NCBI GenBank assembly: GCA_029378245.1
Contig: JARKIF010000019.1
Location: 496,001 to 560,000, forward strand
DNA: 64,000 bases
Direction: 5' to 3'
From: Roridomyces roridus
Taxonomy: Eukaryota > Basidiomycota > Agaricomycetes > Agaricales > Mycenaceae
The position numbers and the translations under genes were made by a program. Shown here in pieces: positions 22,920 to 36,200 of the stretch. Numbering within the stretch: position 1 is the stretch's first letter; every line of letters starts with the position of its first letter. The notes beneath the pieces are model-generated. The model saw nothing but the letters and a program-made list of their open reading frames with translations, made no database searches and had not been told where the DNA came from.

Positions 22920-25079
22920 CTACATCCGATTGGCCTTGCACGCTTCCCGATGAACCTTCCAATGTCTCTTCTGGCAAGCATCGTCACAATACCTAAGAAT
23001 TCATCACCATTAAAACGACAAGAAAATTCACATCCATACCTCGCTTTCAGACATCCGACACACTGCTTTAGCGCCGCGCTCGCGGTATTGCACGAAGAGC
23101 AGCAAGGCAGGTTGGCGTGCCCATACCTTCTGGCTCCAGGCTTGATACCCTGCATTTCCAGGTCTCCCTCGATGCTTTTGTGCGTGCCCTGCGTCCGAAT
23201 TGTATATAGCTTCGTTAACCACGCAGTGAGCTCGGCTTGTGGGTCGGCAGAGCGAGTTCCAGCAGAATTTCTATACACATCGCTGGGGCGCCGCATGACG
23301 GTTGGACCCCAGATTTTCCAGGCGTTGGGCATGTGGTTGAAGAGCTTTTCGAGCCCGTCGCATTGTTTTTCTTGATCAAAGCTGCGCCAGTCGATCCAGC
23401 CGCGGCAGGTGAGGTCGAATGCGAATGTGAGTTTGTCTTGTGCGGTCTTGAAATCGACCTCTGTCATGGTATGCCCCCGTAGAATCAGGTCGACCCGGAT
23501 ACCAATCGCAACCATCGAAGGCCTGTGAGGGTCATCAGGCGGGGCAATGTCCATCCAGGTCTCTGCGCTTCTCGCCGCATTCTCCAACAAAAGTTGGACT
23601 TCCTGTAGCCGGATCTGCCTCGAGGAGCCTTGCATCATCCCGGGTATGATAATCAGCGTCGACGAAGCGCTCAAGTAAAGCATTCGTCGCCGCAAAAAAT
23701 CTGTCAGGGAAGGACATTCGAGCCCTTTGTTCGCAGAAACCAGTGTGCGAATGCTCATATTTCCGCACACCGCCATGACGTAGTAGAAAAAGGCGACCGA
23801 TGGGTGCCTTTCTAGCGCCGCTCGAGCAAAGGTGTGCGCGGCCTCGTGCTCGGTCATCGACAACAGACGCACCAGATGGAGAATATCGGCATCTACCTCC
23901 GCCCCAGGCCGATTGCTCTTCCGCAGAGCATCTTCGCACGCCGGGAGCACCTCAGCATGATCCCGATCCGGTCGATGCCACGATCGAATGAGTATTTCGT
24001 TGTACAGCGTCATGCGAGCGAGTGCCTGCCCAATGTCCGCGCGAGGCCGGCTATTCGATCTGAACGCTTCGGCGAGACATTCCAGCTGTGCAAAATCCCC
24101 TGGGGTCCCCGTAAAGGCCGAGCGTGGCGAGTTGCCGTAGAATTGTTGTAGTGCATGCTGGACACGTGCTGAGAAAGGCTCGGGAATGTAAGGATCATTC
24201 ATATCTGGTTCCAGTGCAGGGCCTAGGAAAATGAGAGCGTGCTGTGCCGTGACTCGGTTGTAGATATCGCTCGCACGAGTGCAGGCGACGAGAAAGTCGA
24301 TAGCGTCGGGATCGGGGAGGAAAGCGCCTCCGCGATCTGATAATTCCCCGCAGAACATGACGAGGTGGCTGAAACTGATTACTCCTGAGGCCGGTTGGCC
24401 GACCACCTTGAGGGCAAACTGAAGGTACCGCGGGATGGAGGCTATGATTTTAGCATCTGGATCGGCAGCATCAAAAGCAGCCCCCATAATATTGCGGAGA
24501 ACGCTGACTGCGTTCTCCGCATAGTATATCTCTTCAATACGAGACTCGGCGGAGGAAAGGAGTTTTGTTGAGAAGCGTGCCATCTCGCTTAGATTACGAG
24601 TTTCGGGGAACTTGGCAATGGCGCTGAGAACCGACATGACCCTCGCGCCTACGGTCGGAGAGTCGATCATTGTCATGGCTTTTGCAAGGAAATCTGAAGA
24701 TTGTTTGGGCCGAAGAGAGCCTCCATCGAAAGGGACACGCACCAGTTTCAGAAAGAATGCGCTCTCTGAGCACGGCGTCCTCTCCCATCCGTCCGTAGAT
24801 CGCAATGACGACAATAGCAAGATGGTCACGGGCCATGTCTAGCAGTTCTCGAGATGCAGCGTACAGGGCGTCGAGCGCAAATGATACGCCAGCAAAAGAC
24901 TCATGGCACTGCTTCAAGCCGCGAGTAGTATTACAATCGGGCAGATGCAGTACACGGGAAACTTCTCGGATGAGATTGTCGATAGTCGCTGAACTGCTAT
25001 CCACAGCGATGACTTGTGCGAGAGTGAGCAATTGCGCGAGTTCACGAGCTCCGGGTGGATGGGGTTTCTTGACAGCCAT
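22920..25079 (-). CDS. MYND zinc-finger protein, intact copy
   Basis: Exons 25079-24743, 24693-23040 and 22992-22920 give 687 residues starting MAVKKPHPPGARELAQLLTL. The first intron of the 17.5-kb copy is absent here, so LPDCNTTRGLKQCHESF reads straight through. Family segments FLVACTRASDIYNRVTAQH, ALERHPSVAFFYYVMAVCG and MDIAPPDDPHRPSM are present. The MYND finger is complete (CSSCNTASAALKQCVGCLKA, intron, YCDDACQKRHWKVHREAC) and split by an intron at the Arg-Tyr junction, as in the copies at 31 and 53 kb. It is divergent from the intact partner at 25132, with 52 bp between starts. Its 3' flank shares a TTTCTTTCG/CTCTTTACATATAC block with that of the 17.5-kb copy, showing that the flank was duplicated too. 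Confidence 0.9.
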
Positions 25080-25131
25080 GGGGACCCTAACCCTAGACGA
25101 TTTTTTTCTTCTTTTGATACTGATGGCATCA
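25080..25131. promoter_or_regulatory. 52-bp divergent start-to-start region with telomere-like motif
   Basis: Contains CCCTAACCCTA (25085-25095) five bases from the MYND start codon, then a run of T and TTTTGATACTGATGGCATCA up to the partner start. The motif is conserved at 19715-19725 and, split by an insertion, at 53.0-53.4 kb. Both transcripts must start within this space or overlap. Confidence 0.7.
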
Positions 25132-26355
25132 ATGTCTCTTCGACCAGACCAGCCAGGACCCAGGACCTACACTCCCCACAGCTCCTCCAACATCGAGTTC
25201 ACACACGCATGGCAGGGGTTCCGCGTAAACCAGACCAACTTGCCCTCCCAATTCCCTTTCAACTTTGACGTTGGAGATGACGGCCGATACCCCATCCACT
25301 TTGGCGAATTCCGCTCGCTGGAGGACCCCCCGAACGACATCGGCAACCCAGGAGATATATGGCTCAATGTCTCCCCCGATTCGTTCACACTTTTTGCCCT
25401 GGATGCCCGCCGAAGATGGGTCAAATGGCCAGGGCATACACTCGACAAGACGCGCATGGTTTTTCATCCATACCTGCCCCGCTACGCTTTGTGGTGCACC
25501 ATCGAGAGGGCGAGCTGGTATCACTGCGATAAGCTCTCCAACGACTTGACTGGCGGAAAGTTGGAGGCGAGGCGGAAGCTCGCCGGCGGCATGTCGTTAG
25601 AAAGCCTGTGCGATGACCCGTCGATGGGCGTACGGCTGCTTCTCCTCAAAGAGCAGATGAAGGCGGAGAAGCCAACGGCCAGCGGCATGGACTCCCTTGC
25701 ACAGATGTTGGCCGAGAAACCTCACACTTCGGAAGCCATCATCAGTACATATGCTGCCGTCGTCGAATTTTGTGAGCTCCTTTCACGGTTTTTTGTGAAA
25801 TTTATGGCTGATTATCCTAGTATTGGTAGAACGGCAACAAATACTCCAAGCCTTATCGTCTACGGAGGCACGGGCTGAATCAGCTGAACGGCAAGTCGAA
25901 GAGGCGGAGGGGAAACTGGTGAGGCACGAAAAGGTGAGTGTTCTCGTTTTTGTGTCTTGAAGAAGCTTAGGCAAAAACAGAGGACGGAAGCAACAGCCGC
26001 GCGCGCTGCAGGTGCAGAGCGAAAGTTGAAAGAGGCGGTGGAAAAATTGGCAGAGCTTGAGAACTCGGTGCATATTTCCTCCCCGTCCAGGATCGGAATC
26101 GGTCCCAAGCACCTTGAGCTCCTCTTTCTCGGCGACTCATCCGAGCATTCTTGGCACTGCCGCCTCTGCTTGTTCGTTGGTAGACTTACTCCCACTCACT
26201 CCGGCTGACACAATAATAGGACTCTGATCACCAAACCCGCACTCCTCGTTGCTCATGCGGAGCAAGAACACCCGACGGAATGTTCTGTACTGGTAGCTGT
26301 ATCTGAGACGCAGATGGACGAAGCAAGGGGACGATTGGCGTGTGTTCCAAGTTGA
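25132..26355 (+). CDS. Orphan partner protein of the MYND genes, intact copy
   Basis: Starts MSLRPDQPGPRTYTPHSSSN (this Met is shared by the truncated copies; an in-frame Met three codons upstream is possible). The N-terminal 190 residues form a compact domain rich in aromatic residues: FDVGDDGRYPIHFGEF, RRWVKWPGHTLDKTRM and YALWCTIERASWYHCDKLSN. After an intron at about 25771-25826 a predicted coiled coil follows (VERQQILQALSSTEARAESA, then LKEAVEKLAELEN after a second intron). The last exon is tentative: a donor near 26170 and acceptor near 26220 lead to a stop at 26355; otherwise the protein ends at 26208. I do not recognise the family. The stop lies 68 bp from that of the convergent ATPase gene. 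Confidence 0.7.
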
Positions 26356-26422
26356 ATGGGGCATACACTACCTCGCCTCGATAATGTACTATATAAACTA
26401 TGTGCTTGCTATTCTATCATCA

Positions 26423-29400
26423 TCACCATGCGATCCGGGCAAGGAGGGACCTGGGGTGGCCCCGATTCCACCACTTGCGCGCCTCGTCGAGAAACAGCAG
26501 CACAATGCCGTACGCCATTGGAAGGAAGAAGAACTCGGCGGGGATGCCACGCGTGAGGAAGGTGGACTGGAACCACGGGATGTAGGAGAAGAAACATGCG
26601 ATAGCGAGCGCCGCAAGCATCGAGGGGAACAGGTACCGATTTCGCGTCCCGGAGTTTATTAGAGGATCTTGCTGGAACAAGGAGAGCCGACGAGTGCGCG
26701 TGGAGAGCAGGTTGAACCATTGCATAATCACGAGGTTGAAGAAATCTGTCGACTTGATTCAACGAAAGTTTGGAAGGGATATCGGTGAATGTTATACGTA
26801 CATAAGGACTGAGCCTTGCTCGTGAGCTCCGCCAGAAGGTCTGGGTCGACCGTAGACGTCCCATACTTGTCCCAGATAGCCGAAAATGGAACACCGTTGC
26901 GGTGGAAGCCAAAGTAGAACGCACTGAGGAAGCTTAGCGTTTGAATCATTACATGATTGAGTGCGTACGCAGTCATGGAGGTCACGGTTTCGATAATCCC
27001 GATGAAAAAGTAGGCGTGGAAAAGCAATTTGGGATCCGCCAGCCGGGTTTTCTTGGGGTTGCGAGGTTTGCGGAGGAGTAGGTCCGCTTCGGGTTTCTCG
27101 TATACGAGCGAGAGCGCAGGGAGAACGTCGGTGCCGACACAGATCTTTGAAAGAAATCAAAATTTGAACCGAAGAATACGACGGAGACGTACTATAATCA
27201 TCTGAATACTGCTCAAAGCTTGTGGTACACCGGCAAAGACGTTGAGAAGGACGGGGATCAGCTCCGAAAAGCTCCCTATTCGATTTTAGAGTGTATTCGA
27301 AGGAATTCAACACAGCTACTCACCGGCCGGGAGCAAATAGAGAATTGACTTGCGTAGATTCTCAAAGCAGAGTCGCCCATATTTGATGCCAGTCACAATC
27401 GTGGAAAAGTCGTCTGAGAGGAGGACGAGGTCAGCCGCTTCCATCGCAACCTCGGAACCCCCGGCCATGGCGACACCAACGTTGGCCTGCTTGAGTGCGG
27501 GCGCGTCGTTCACTCCATCGCCCGTAACGGCCACGGTACAACCTCCACCCTGGAACGCGCGAACAATCTGCAACTTCTGCTGCGGACTGGTCCGAGCAAA
27601 GACAATCTCGTCAAACTGAAACCGCTCCATCAGTCGAACTCTCAAACCATTTTCAAATACACGCACCGTCAAGACCTGCTTCCACTGCGAGTCAGTCATG
27701 GTCATCATCTCCGGACCACTGAGCACTAGACTCGTCAACTTGGCATCCGGCGCCTTGTCTTCGTCAAAGTCCGGAATTTCTGTGAGCGGGGTGTCCAACG
27801 GCAAGTCCGCGAGATGCTTGATTTCGCCCTCCGGAGTGGTGATGATTCCGACTTGACGAGCGATAGCAGCAGCGGTCAACGAAAAGTCACCAGTGACCAT
27901 GGCGAACCGAATGCCCGCCCTCCGACAAATCCGAACAGTCTCCTCCGTCTCGAGACGCGGAGGATCCACCAGTGCGACGAGCCCGACGATGGTCAAATCA
28001 ATATTGATCGAGAGCAAATACTCCTCGAACGAGTTGCCCGTAAAATCGGTCTCTTTCAACGTCTCATCATCGTTGACGACCTTCTTGGCGAGGAGGAGGA
28101 CGCGCTGGCCACGAGAGGCGTAATGTTCCTGGATGGCTGACAACTTTGCGAGAACGCTTGCGTCAAGGGCGACGACTTGTTGTTCGACGTCCAGGTAGGA
28201 TGAGCAACGGCGGATGAGGACGTCCGGAGCCTGAGGAATGTGAGAGGTTGAAGAAACGGATGGAATGAACACGCACCCCTTTGACTGCAAGTAAATATTG
28301 CCCCTCTTGAACAGAGGCAAGCGGCTCGTCGGGCTGCAAAAACGAAGCGCGAGCAAGGAATTTTATCGCGAATTTGTTTTCTGGAAATTCAAATTGATAC
28401 ACGGAAATAGGAAAGATGAGAGAACAAACTCGAGTTGAAGGCGATCTTGCCCTTCTCCAGCCAACTAGCCCGGAGCTCCTCCGTACGAAGCACACTCTCT
28501 GCAAATCGAAGTAATCCCGTATCTGCGCAGCACATTGAAATGAGTCCTTTCAAAGGACAAATCAAAACAAGACTCACCCGTAGCGTCCCCATTGACCTTC
28601 CTCATGTCCACCGGCTCCTCCACCTTGGAATGCTCAAAAGCCGCATCATTGCAAAGCCCCGCAAGAGCAGCGAGCTCCAGCACCACCGCACCACTTCCCT
28701 GCGTCGGCTCCGTGATGGCAAGCTCCCTAGCCTCCCCGACGCTGTACCGCTCCACGCCCACCGCGACATTCACCGCCGTCATCTTGTTCTGCGTGAGCGT
28801 TCCGGTCTTGTCCGAGGCGATGAGGTTGACGGCGCCCAGGGCTTCGACGGTGGAGAGCGTTTTGCAGAGGATGTTGTTCGAGCGCATGGCACTGGCGATG
28901 ACTGTGAGGGAGAGGGTGACGCAGACAGGGAGGCCCTCTGTGTGCGTTATTAGAATGACGGTCGAGCGAGGTAGATGTTCGCACCGGGGATGAAGGCGAC
29001 AGCGACGGAAACACAGTCGATGAGCAGGTTGGGCACGGAGATGAAGTCGGGGTAGCTTCGGTGGAGCCACGCAACCCATACGACTGAAACTAATCAATTT
29101 CTTGAGAAAGCAAACGACTTGAAGAGCACTCACTGACGATCAACACCGCGACGGCAAACGCCATACCCCCGATGATGAGCACGAACCGAATGATCTCCAC
29201 CTCGAGCGTCGTCCGCACAGGTCGCTCGCTGCCAGCTTGCTTCGCAATCCGTCCAAACACAGTCGAGTCCCCGAGCCCCACCGCGATACCGATACCGCTC
29301 CCGCTCGTGCACAGCGTGCCCTGCAGCGCGATGTTGCGCGACTCCATGACTGGTTAAATTCAGGTTGTGAATAAACCAAAAAAAAAGAGGGAACAAGACG

Positions 29401-30468
29401 AACAGTTCTTGTCTGTACACTCAGTCGTGGCGGTAATTTCGTTGCTCTCGCCAGTGAGGATAGACCGATCGAAGCGCAGATCGGAAGAGACTTGGAGGAG
29501 TCGGAGGTCGGCGGGGACTTTGGAGCCTAGGGTGATGGAGACGACGTCCCCCGCGACGAGGTTGGCTGCAGGGATCCTGTGAGCGAGGATTCAGCGCGAA
29601 CTCAGAGACGATGGCGCTTAAACCGACTTGAATTTCTCGCCGTCCCGGGTAACGAGGATGTCCGTTGGTAGGAGGCCGACGATGGAAGACATGACGTTCG
29701 AAGTCGAGTAGTCTGGGAATGGATTGAGTGAAGTCCGAGTGAGTGGACTGGTGTAATCACCTTGCCACGCGTTGAAGACGGCTTGGATGGCGATGACGAT
29801 GAGTAGGATGACCGCCAATGCGAGATTGGGCGCCGCAGGGTTCGGGTCGCCGAGCGGACGCCATGAGATGAAGCAGACAATACTCGCGACGAACAGAAGA
29901 CTCCCAAATCCTCGGATAAGTTGATGACTACGCCGAAAAATGAAAAAAAGGCTTCACGCACCACCAAAGATGTAGAAGAAGATCTTGCGCGCGAGGTTCT
30001 TGGGCGGGCGGCTGATGACGTTCTTCCCATTCTTTGCAAGACGACGTGCTGCCATAGCTGCATCCAGACCCTGCTTGTAGTTCACGCCGAGACGGGTGCA
30101 CACGTCGTCTTCGGCCAGGGCGTGCCAGTTGAGCTCGGAGAGTTCTGAAGTATGGTCAGTGAGGAGAGAAGAGACATCGAAGACGGACCTCGGATAGTCT
30201 GCTTCGCCTTGGCAACGTCGGCCCCTTCTTGGGTCTCGGTGACATGAATACTGAGACAAGTTAAGCCACAAATTACCCTATCCCAGCGGACGACTCACCT
30301 GAGAGTCCTGAAGTCACCGGGGATTCTCGACAAAGGAGCGCCCCGACCACCGAGTGAGGTGTTCCGGCCGAATGAGGAGGTCCTCGCATAGCTGGGCTGT
30401 TGTTGGGTGTCTGCGGCGATTGTGGTGAAGGAAGTTGTGCCGAACGCTTCTGGGTCTTTGGGCTCCAT
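26423..30468 (-). CDS. P-type ATPase, type IIC (Na+/K+-ATPase alpha-like)
   Basis: Begins at ATG 30468 (MEPKDPEAFGTTSFTTIAAD) and ends LLARIAW before the TGA at 26423, with at least ten short introns. The N-terminal cation-ATPase domain (HALAEDDVCTRLGVNYKQGL) is followed by LTGES at about 29.45 kb (actuator), DKTGTLTQNKMT at about 28.8 kb (phosphorylated Asp), the nucleotide-binding domain with LCNDAAF, MVTGDFSLTA, and TGDGVNDAPALKQANVG at about 27.5 kb (Mg2+-binding hinge). The C-terminal segment VGTDVLPALSLVYEKPEADL followed by RKPRNPKKTRL closely follows the animal Na,K-ATPase pattern GTDMVPAISLAYE...RQPRNP, which places it in type IIC rather than the fungal ENA (IID) group. It should pump monovalent cations across the plasma membrane; the ion is not certain. 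It is divergent from the MYND gene at 30985. Confidence 0.9.
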
Positions 30469-30984
30469 ATCGGAAGGCGAAGAAGAAGGTCAAGAAGCAG
30501 GAACAAGAGCTTAAATTTATGTTTAGAGGATCGCAGAGGGAATTTTGCTGCCCGCCCCAAGCGCGGCGAATATCGCGCTTTGTTTGTTCATCGGAAAGGA
30601 TTTCAATCGGCGAAAACAAGGCAGCCAGGGTGGATTTACAGGACAAGACAAAGACAGGTTGAACCAATGCGCTGCGCGGGATTGGCAAACCAATGGCTCA
30701 CCGCAAGTGTCAGATTCTGAATGAGGCTGACACGCCCGCATCCAGCTTGCATCCAGCAGAGATTCTTTTATTGTGACCGACGGCTTTGTTGTTCATCTGG
30801 TGGCTGCCCTGAAGGAAAGTTGAAGGAAAGAGCAGGGTGAACCGTCAGACCGTGACGGACGTGCCAGCCTGCCAGGTGGGGCCAAGGTTGGGACAAGGAA
30901 AGAAAGAGCGGATGCTGTAATGCACAGCCCCGCTGACGTCATCAATCGGCCTTGTCTCGGCCGCTTGTTTTGTTCCTGACTACC
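30469..30984. promoter_or_regulatory. Divergent promoter region between ATPase and MYND gene
   Basis: 516 bp between two divergent starts. No TATA box or telomere-like motif of the kind seen at the paired MYND copies was found, so this copy is controlled differently. Confidence 0.45.
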
Positions 30985-33220
30985 ATGGCTCGCAAAACTC
31001 ATTTGAAAGCCCTGCCAGCAAACGACGTCGGAGCTGACCTCGAAGTCTTTGCGCAACTCATCGGGCTTTCGAGGAAGCATTCCTCTCAGCCAGAGGAACT
31101 CGTCCTGCAAGTTTCTCGCCTCCTCGGCATCCCCGGTGGGTACGCTTTGGATTCTAGAAGTTAAGTAGCTGAGATATAACAGACTGTAATACATCTCGGG
31201 GGCTTAAACAGTGTCATGCGGAGCTTGACACCATCTCGTCTACGCTGGACAAGGTGTATGTTAGAACCAGATTATTTTCTGTGGCCAGCGAGTCCGCAGA
31301 CCGTCTGGCCGCCGTCGTCATCGCCATTTATGGGCGCATGAGATTCGACAACATCCTCAGGAAACGCGTCTTTTATGAAACTCGTGCGTGTACCTTCCAA
31401 GAAATACAGAGACTAATAGATCTCGTAGACTTTCTCGAGAAAGCCACCTCGCTGCTACACTCTCCGAGTGCACGCGAAATCGTCATGAAAACGCTCAGCG
31501 AAATGACTCATTGCAAGGACACCAAGATCTCGACCGATCTTTCCCGGTTTGCGCCGACCATCCTCGACTGTCTCGAGTCCAATTTGGATCATCTCAAGTT
31601 TGTCGAAAAGGCGGTTTGCGTTCTAGCTCACAGCATCGGAGAGCTTTGCGGGTCCGATGATGTATCACCCGATCCCGAAATCGTCCAGATCTTTCCGCGA
31701 GTGCTTCGAACTCTACTCAGCGTCGTCCGCCTCCCAACTTGCACCTCGGTCATCTTTGGCCACTTTGTCGGCTTTTGCTCCCAAACCAGCCTTCATCAGG
31801 CCAGCGTATTCCTCGCCACTCCCGATTCGCTCGACTTTCTCGTCGCCTGCTCTCGGAGTAGCGATATCCGTACTCGGGTTTTCTCGCAACGTTCCCTCAT
31901 CGACTTGTACTCTACCCTGGAGAGCAATCAAGCCGAACAAACGATCCCTCTCGCTTCTGCGCCAGCGTCCGTTCGTCAAGCGCTGCAGGGCGTCTCGGAG
32001 TCTGAAGATACCAAATTCAAGAAGGAATACGCCGCCTTCATGCAGCTCGGTAATACGTTTTTAACAGAGCCACAGCACTCGCATTTGGATCTAGGCCGGC
32101 AGCTTGTGGACCAGATCCTGTGCAACGAGGGGCTCGTTCGCGAATGCCTTGCAAAGACTGGGCTGTGTCGCGATATGCTTCCGGCTTGCGAAGCCGCGCT
32201 TCGGAGTAGCGGAGCGGATGTCAAGGCGGATATGCTTCATTTGCAGGGTCTGCTGTGCGGCAAAAAGTGGGAAGAAGCCTCCCAATTTTCACGCCGATGC
32301 ATAAAGCGGAATCCGACCGAGGGGTTCTTCTACTACGTCTTGGCCGCGGGCGGGCAGATGGGCATCCGGTCCATCCTCTTTGCGGACAAGGCACTCCGAA
32401 AATGCCGACCCATGTCGTATACCATCCGCAACAGCTGCCACTACCTCGTCAGCTGTGCGTCGCATGGTATTATTGTGACGATGGCGCACGGGCTGAGTGG
32501 GTGTGTACGGGAGCTTCATGGATTGATGGATAAGGCTGCAGCTAATACGAGGGACTTCCTCGCTACCGCCCAGCCTGATCATACGCATTTGCCTGTCATG
32601 ACAGCGTACTCGAGTTTTCTCGATTTCATCTCGAAGGGACATACTTTGGGCGAGGGGGGATTCAAGGTGAGCCGCTCCATACCACGTCAGCGATCGTCTA
32701 TTCAGCTTCTCGTAAATAGAGTGCTGAGGAGAGATTCTCCCTTGCGTGCGACCTCGCACGATGTTCACCCCTCGGCTTTCTGCCAGACAAAGCCTGCCTC
32801 GCTCTCGAGCAAATATTCACCCGCATGCCGAACGGGTGGGAAAAATGGGGCCCGGCCATCTCCAAACATCTCGCCCGACAGTATCGTGTTCCTCCCATCG
32901 AGGACGACGCTCTGACCGCGTGGATGGAGAACCTGGACCCTCTATCCGAATCGGATTCCGAGTCGTTTTATTTTCGAATTCGTGGGGTTAATCCTGGGGA
33001 GGAGAGGTATGGACCGGCGCAGTTGAGGTGTTGTGCCATGTGCAATACGGCGAGTGTGAAACTCAAGCAGTGTGCTGGGTGTGGCAAGACGAGGTGCGTG
33101 TCTCGTCATGGTTACTTGGGAGCAAGCTGATTTTTGGGCAGGTATTGTAATGATGCGTGCCAGAAAAAACATTGGAAGGTGTATCGAGAGGAGTGTAAGG
33201 CTAGTAGAGCGACGGAATGA
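30985..33220 (+). CDS. MYND zinc-finger protein, intact copy without partner
   Basis: Five exons (30985-31135, 31183-31383, 31429-32666, 32720-33093, 33142-33220) give 680 residues starting MARKTHLKALPANDVGADLE. The second intron is 45 bases and in frame, so it could be retained, but it has canonical ends and matches the paralogues. The body includes ELVLQVSRLLGIPG, TSRGLKQCHAEL, FLVACSRSSDIRTRVFSQR and RNPTEGFFYYVLAAGG. The C-terminal MYND finger (CAMCNTASVKLKQCAGCGKT, intron, YCNDACQKKHWKVYREEC) is complete. It is more diverged than the 17.5/22.9/53.4-kb group and shares the extra first intron with the copies at 1 and 17.5 kb. It has no head-to-head partner gene. Confidence 0.88.
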
Positions 33221-36200
33221 AATCTTTGATAATGTATTGCTCCATGTCAACGTGTGAATGGCCGAAAGAGGGATGGACGTAAGTAGGAGTGCTTCCGAGA
33301 GGTCGAGGGCCCTAGCATGCATACTGAAATACAGCAGTTCCATCTATCGGGCCGGCGGTGTAATCTCCTCGGTCGGTCGCGTTCACAGTCTTTGGTTTCG
33401 AGAGCATCAGAACGCAGGCCTGGGTCAGTGAATTACTCAAGCTAGGGTCCGTGGCAGCAGTAAACGGATCGGACGAACCACATAAGATTGCGTGTTGGTC
33501 AGATTGGAATGAAGATCAAATATAGTTGAACTTCACAGGAATAAACCGCGGTAATACTCGCCGCGGAGCGGTACTGCCCAATTGAGGTACTGCAGGGTAA
33601 TGCAGCAGCAGCACCACCGATCGCATATTATCCTGGCTCAGTCCCCAGAACTAACAAGGAAACAAAGAAGCAACCTGTGTGTCACAGAGGGGAAAATGGA
33701 AGTCGCCTCTGCGTACAGCAGTGGCTGCCCACGGCCAACTCTTTCATGGTCACCGTCACTAACACCGCCGTAGATTGCCGCCCCCTTGCCGGCGGGGGAA
33801 TATGTCCCTGGAGAATGGAAGGAGGGATCCGATTCCGAAAGCGTCGCGTCGACTCGACTCGGCAACTGCGGCGGAGATCAAGTACATAATACAATGCGAC
33901 CGAGGATTTGACAGGCTGTACATTTTGCGTTAGTAGCGCCCACGCAAGTCAAACTGCCAGGATTTTGACGGATAGGGATACCGCAGAGTGAGAGAAAAGA
34001 TTTCAGAGAATGGAGAGAGGAGTGAAAAAGTTCCGATTGTGCCGCTGGTGATCTTTTTGCGCGCGCCGCCGCCGCCGAGTCCGAGTCTGTCCGAGTCGTG
34101 GGTAATATGTACATCTGTATGTTGCTGCGGCGGCCGCGGTGAAACTGTTCAGAGAAGATCCGTTGAGGTATCATGTCCTGGGAGAGATAAAACAGGAGCA
34201 TCGGCCACTAAGTAGGTCACTCGGGCGGAAAAGAGAATCATGGACTAGTCGAAGTGGAGTTGCGGTTTGACAGTGGCGCACTTCTGCCGCCGCCACAGTG
34301 GTTATTGGAAGTAAGGAAAGTCACGGCATTAGCTGAGCACAGAGCAAAGAAGGAACTCTTGGACGGGAGATGATGAGAGCAAGATGAGAGTTGGAAGCAA
34401 GCGGCCGCTGGCGATCAAGGATTGATGCGTACATTTGCTTTGTCATGATCCGGACTCCTTCAGAGTCCTTCCTCTCACCTCGGCGCCGAGCTTCCCAGAC
34501 GCGGGCTTTTTGACCCACCAGGCGACTCCTGAAAAAAAATGTTACCGACAGGCGTAGATAGAAACTCCTAGAGCAGGGCTGGACTCCAAGGAGTCTCGCT
34601 TGGGGAAGACAACTACTGGGCTTTGACTGGGCTCCGAGAACGCCGTTTCGAAGAGTGGGCTGAATGTCATCCGGAACCGTCCGGTACCCTGCTCAGCTCA
34701 CCCAACTATTGCTGACGGAAAACACCCCCAGGGCACCCGTCAACATCAGGACCTGGAATTCGAAACAGCGATCTTGCGCCGCGACGTTCCTAGCTGCCAT
34801 CCGCAAGTAAGTACAGAAGGCTCACGCTTGGACTTGTTCGCGCCCGACGCGGGACCTCATCAACAGCGTCCTCCCGCAAAAGGAAAATTACCCTTCGCGG
34901 CCAGGGCAACTAAGCTTTACATCGGTATTCTAAGCCACACATCTCATCGACTGCCGGACCGCATGGAGACTGCGGAACTCTGTTGAACTACTAGCTCAGT
35001 TTTAGAACATTCACGCTGTCGACTGGGCATATGTTCGAATTCCCTGGCCGGGCAAGTCTTTCCGAAGCTCATGATCTGCGTGTAACGTACTTACGGCGGG
35101 AGAGCTATCCCGCGAGTTGTCGCACCCACAATTGGTTCGTTCTCGGGTCTTGGAAGAAGAAGTGCGTTGGGCGCGTGCAATATTGCGTGCTCGGGACATC
35201 GCGCGCCCTGAGGCTGCTTAACTTCGCTCCCGTTCGTCATGTGCTCCAAGCCGTTCTTACCGTAGCGCCTGTCACGACGACCAAATATTCGGTGCTTCTC
35301 CGCGAGGGTTGCGCTGACTGTAACTGAATATAGGAAGGCTTGGCGACGTTTCCCTTCCTTTGCAATCTACGGACGCAGAAACAACGTCCACATGACGCGT
35401 TATAAGATTTTTGGCGCCAGGTATGTTCTGTCAGGTCAGGTGGCCGCTGCGGTTGTCCACTAGAGGGTGTGATATCATTCGTACCTTACTCAAATTTATA
35501 CCTGCCCAACTCAAAACTGCGGTAGCTGGCAAAAATACTCGACTCTTCGGCGTGCGACGAATCCAGGTCGGGCGCTCAACGTTCAATCAACTATGTAAAC
35601 CTCTGTCAGGCACCGCTCGAGCCGGCTCGTATGCTGTCTATTTTATCGAGCTAACCACTACTAGCTTACTAGGCGGTCGAACGGACCCAAAGAGTTGGAA
35701 ATAAATTTAAACGAGTGCCATGATCCAGTCCTCCGTGCGAACCTCGGGATATCCACTCAAACAAGGTTGCGTGGCCTGTGCAGATAAATATGTACATGTC
35801 GGGCGGATGGCGGATGGCGGACCGAATCGCCCTGGACATGTTTTTGTTTTTGGGTGTGTGATTGAATGCGGGTTGGTAATGAGGTAGAACATAAACAGAC
35901 TTTTTCATTGAGAGCGGCGAAAGATCGTTCATGGCAGGGAATCATCCGACTAGAATCATGCGACTATCAGGCTCTGAGTTGAACACTCAACCACGGAGAT
36001 TAGCAGGGATGCCACAATCCGTCTGTCGATTCCAAAAATTCCAACCAAGTCTAATAGACGGTTAGATGCACTGCATGGCCTAGGCACGTACCTATCATAT
36101 CCAAGAACCGTGTCGGGATCAGGACCGAAAAACCGCTACCAATGGTAAAAGTCGAGTCGAATGCAACTCCCGAGTGCAGAGGCGGAGTGAGTGCCGACGA

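Noticed and set aside
24805..25131. A plus-strand frame of about 110 codons that runs into the partner gene from upstream
   Set aside because: It is antisense to the MYND gene's first exon; the partner's conserved start is at 25132, shared with its truncated copies.
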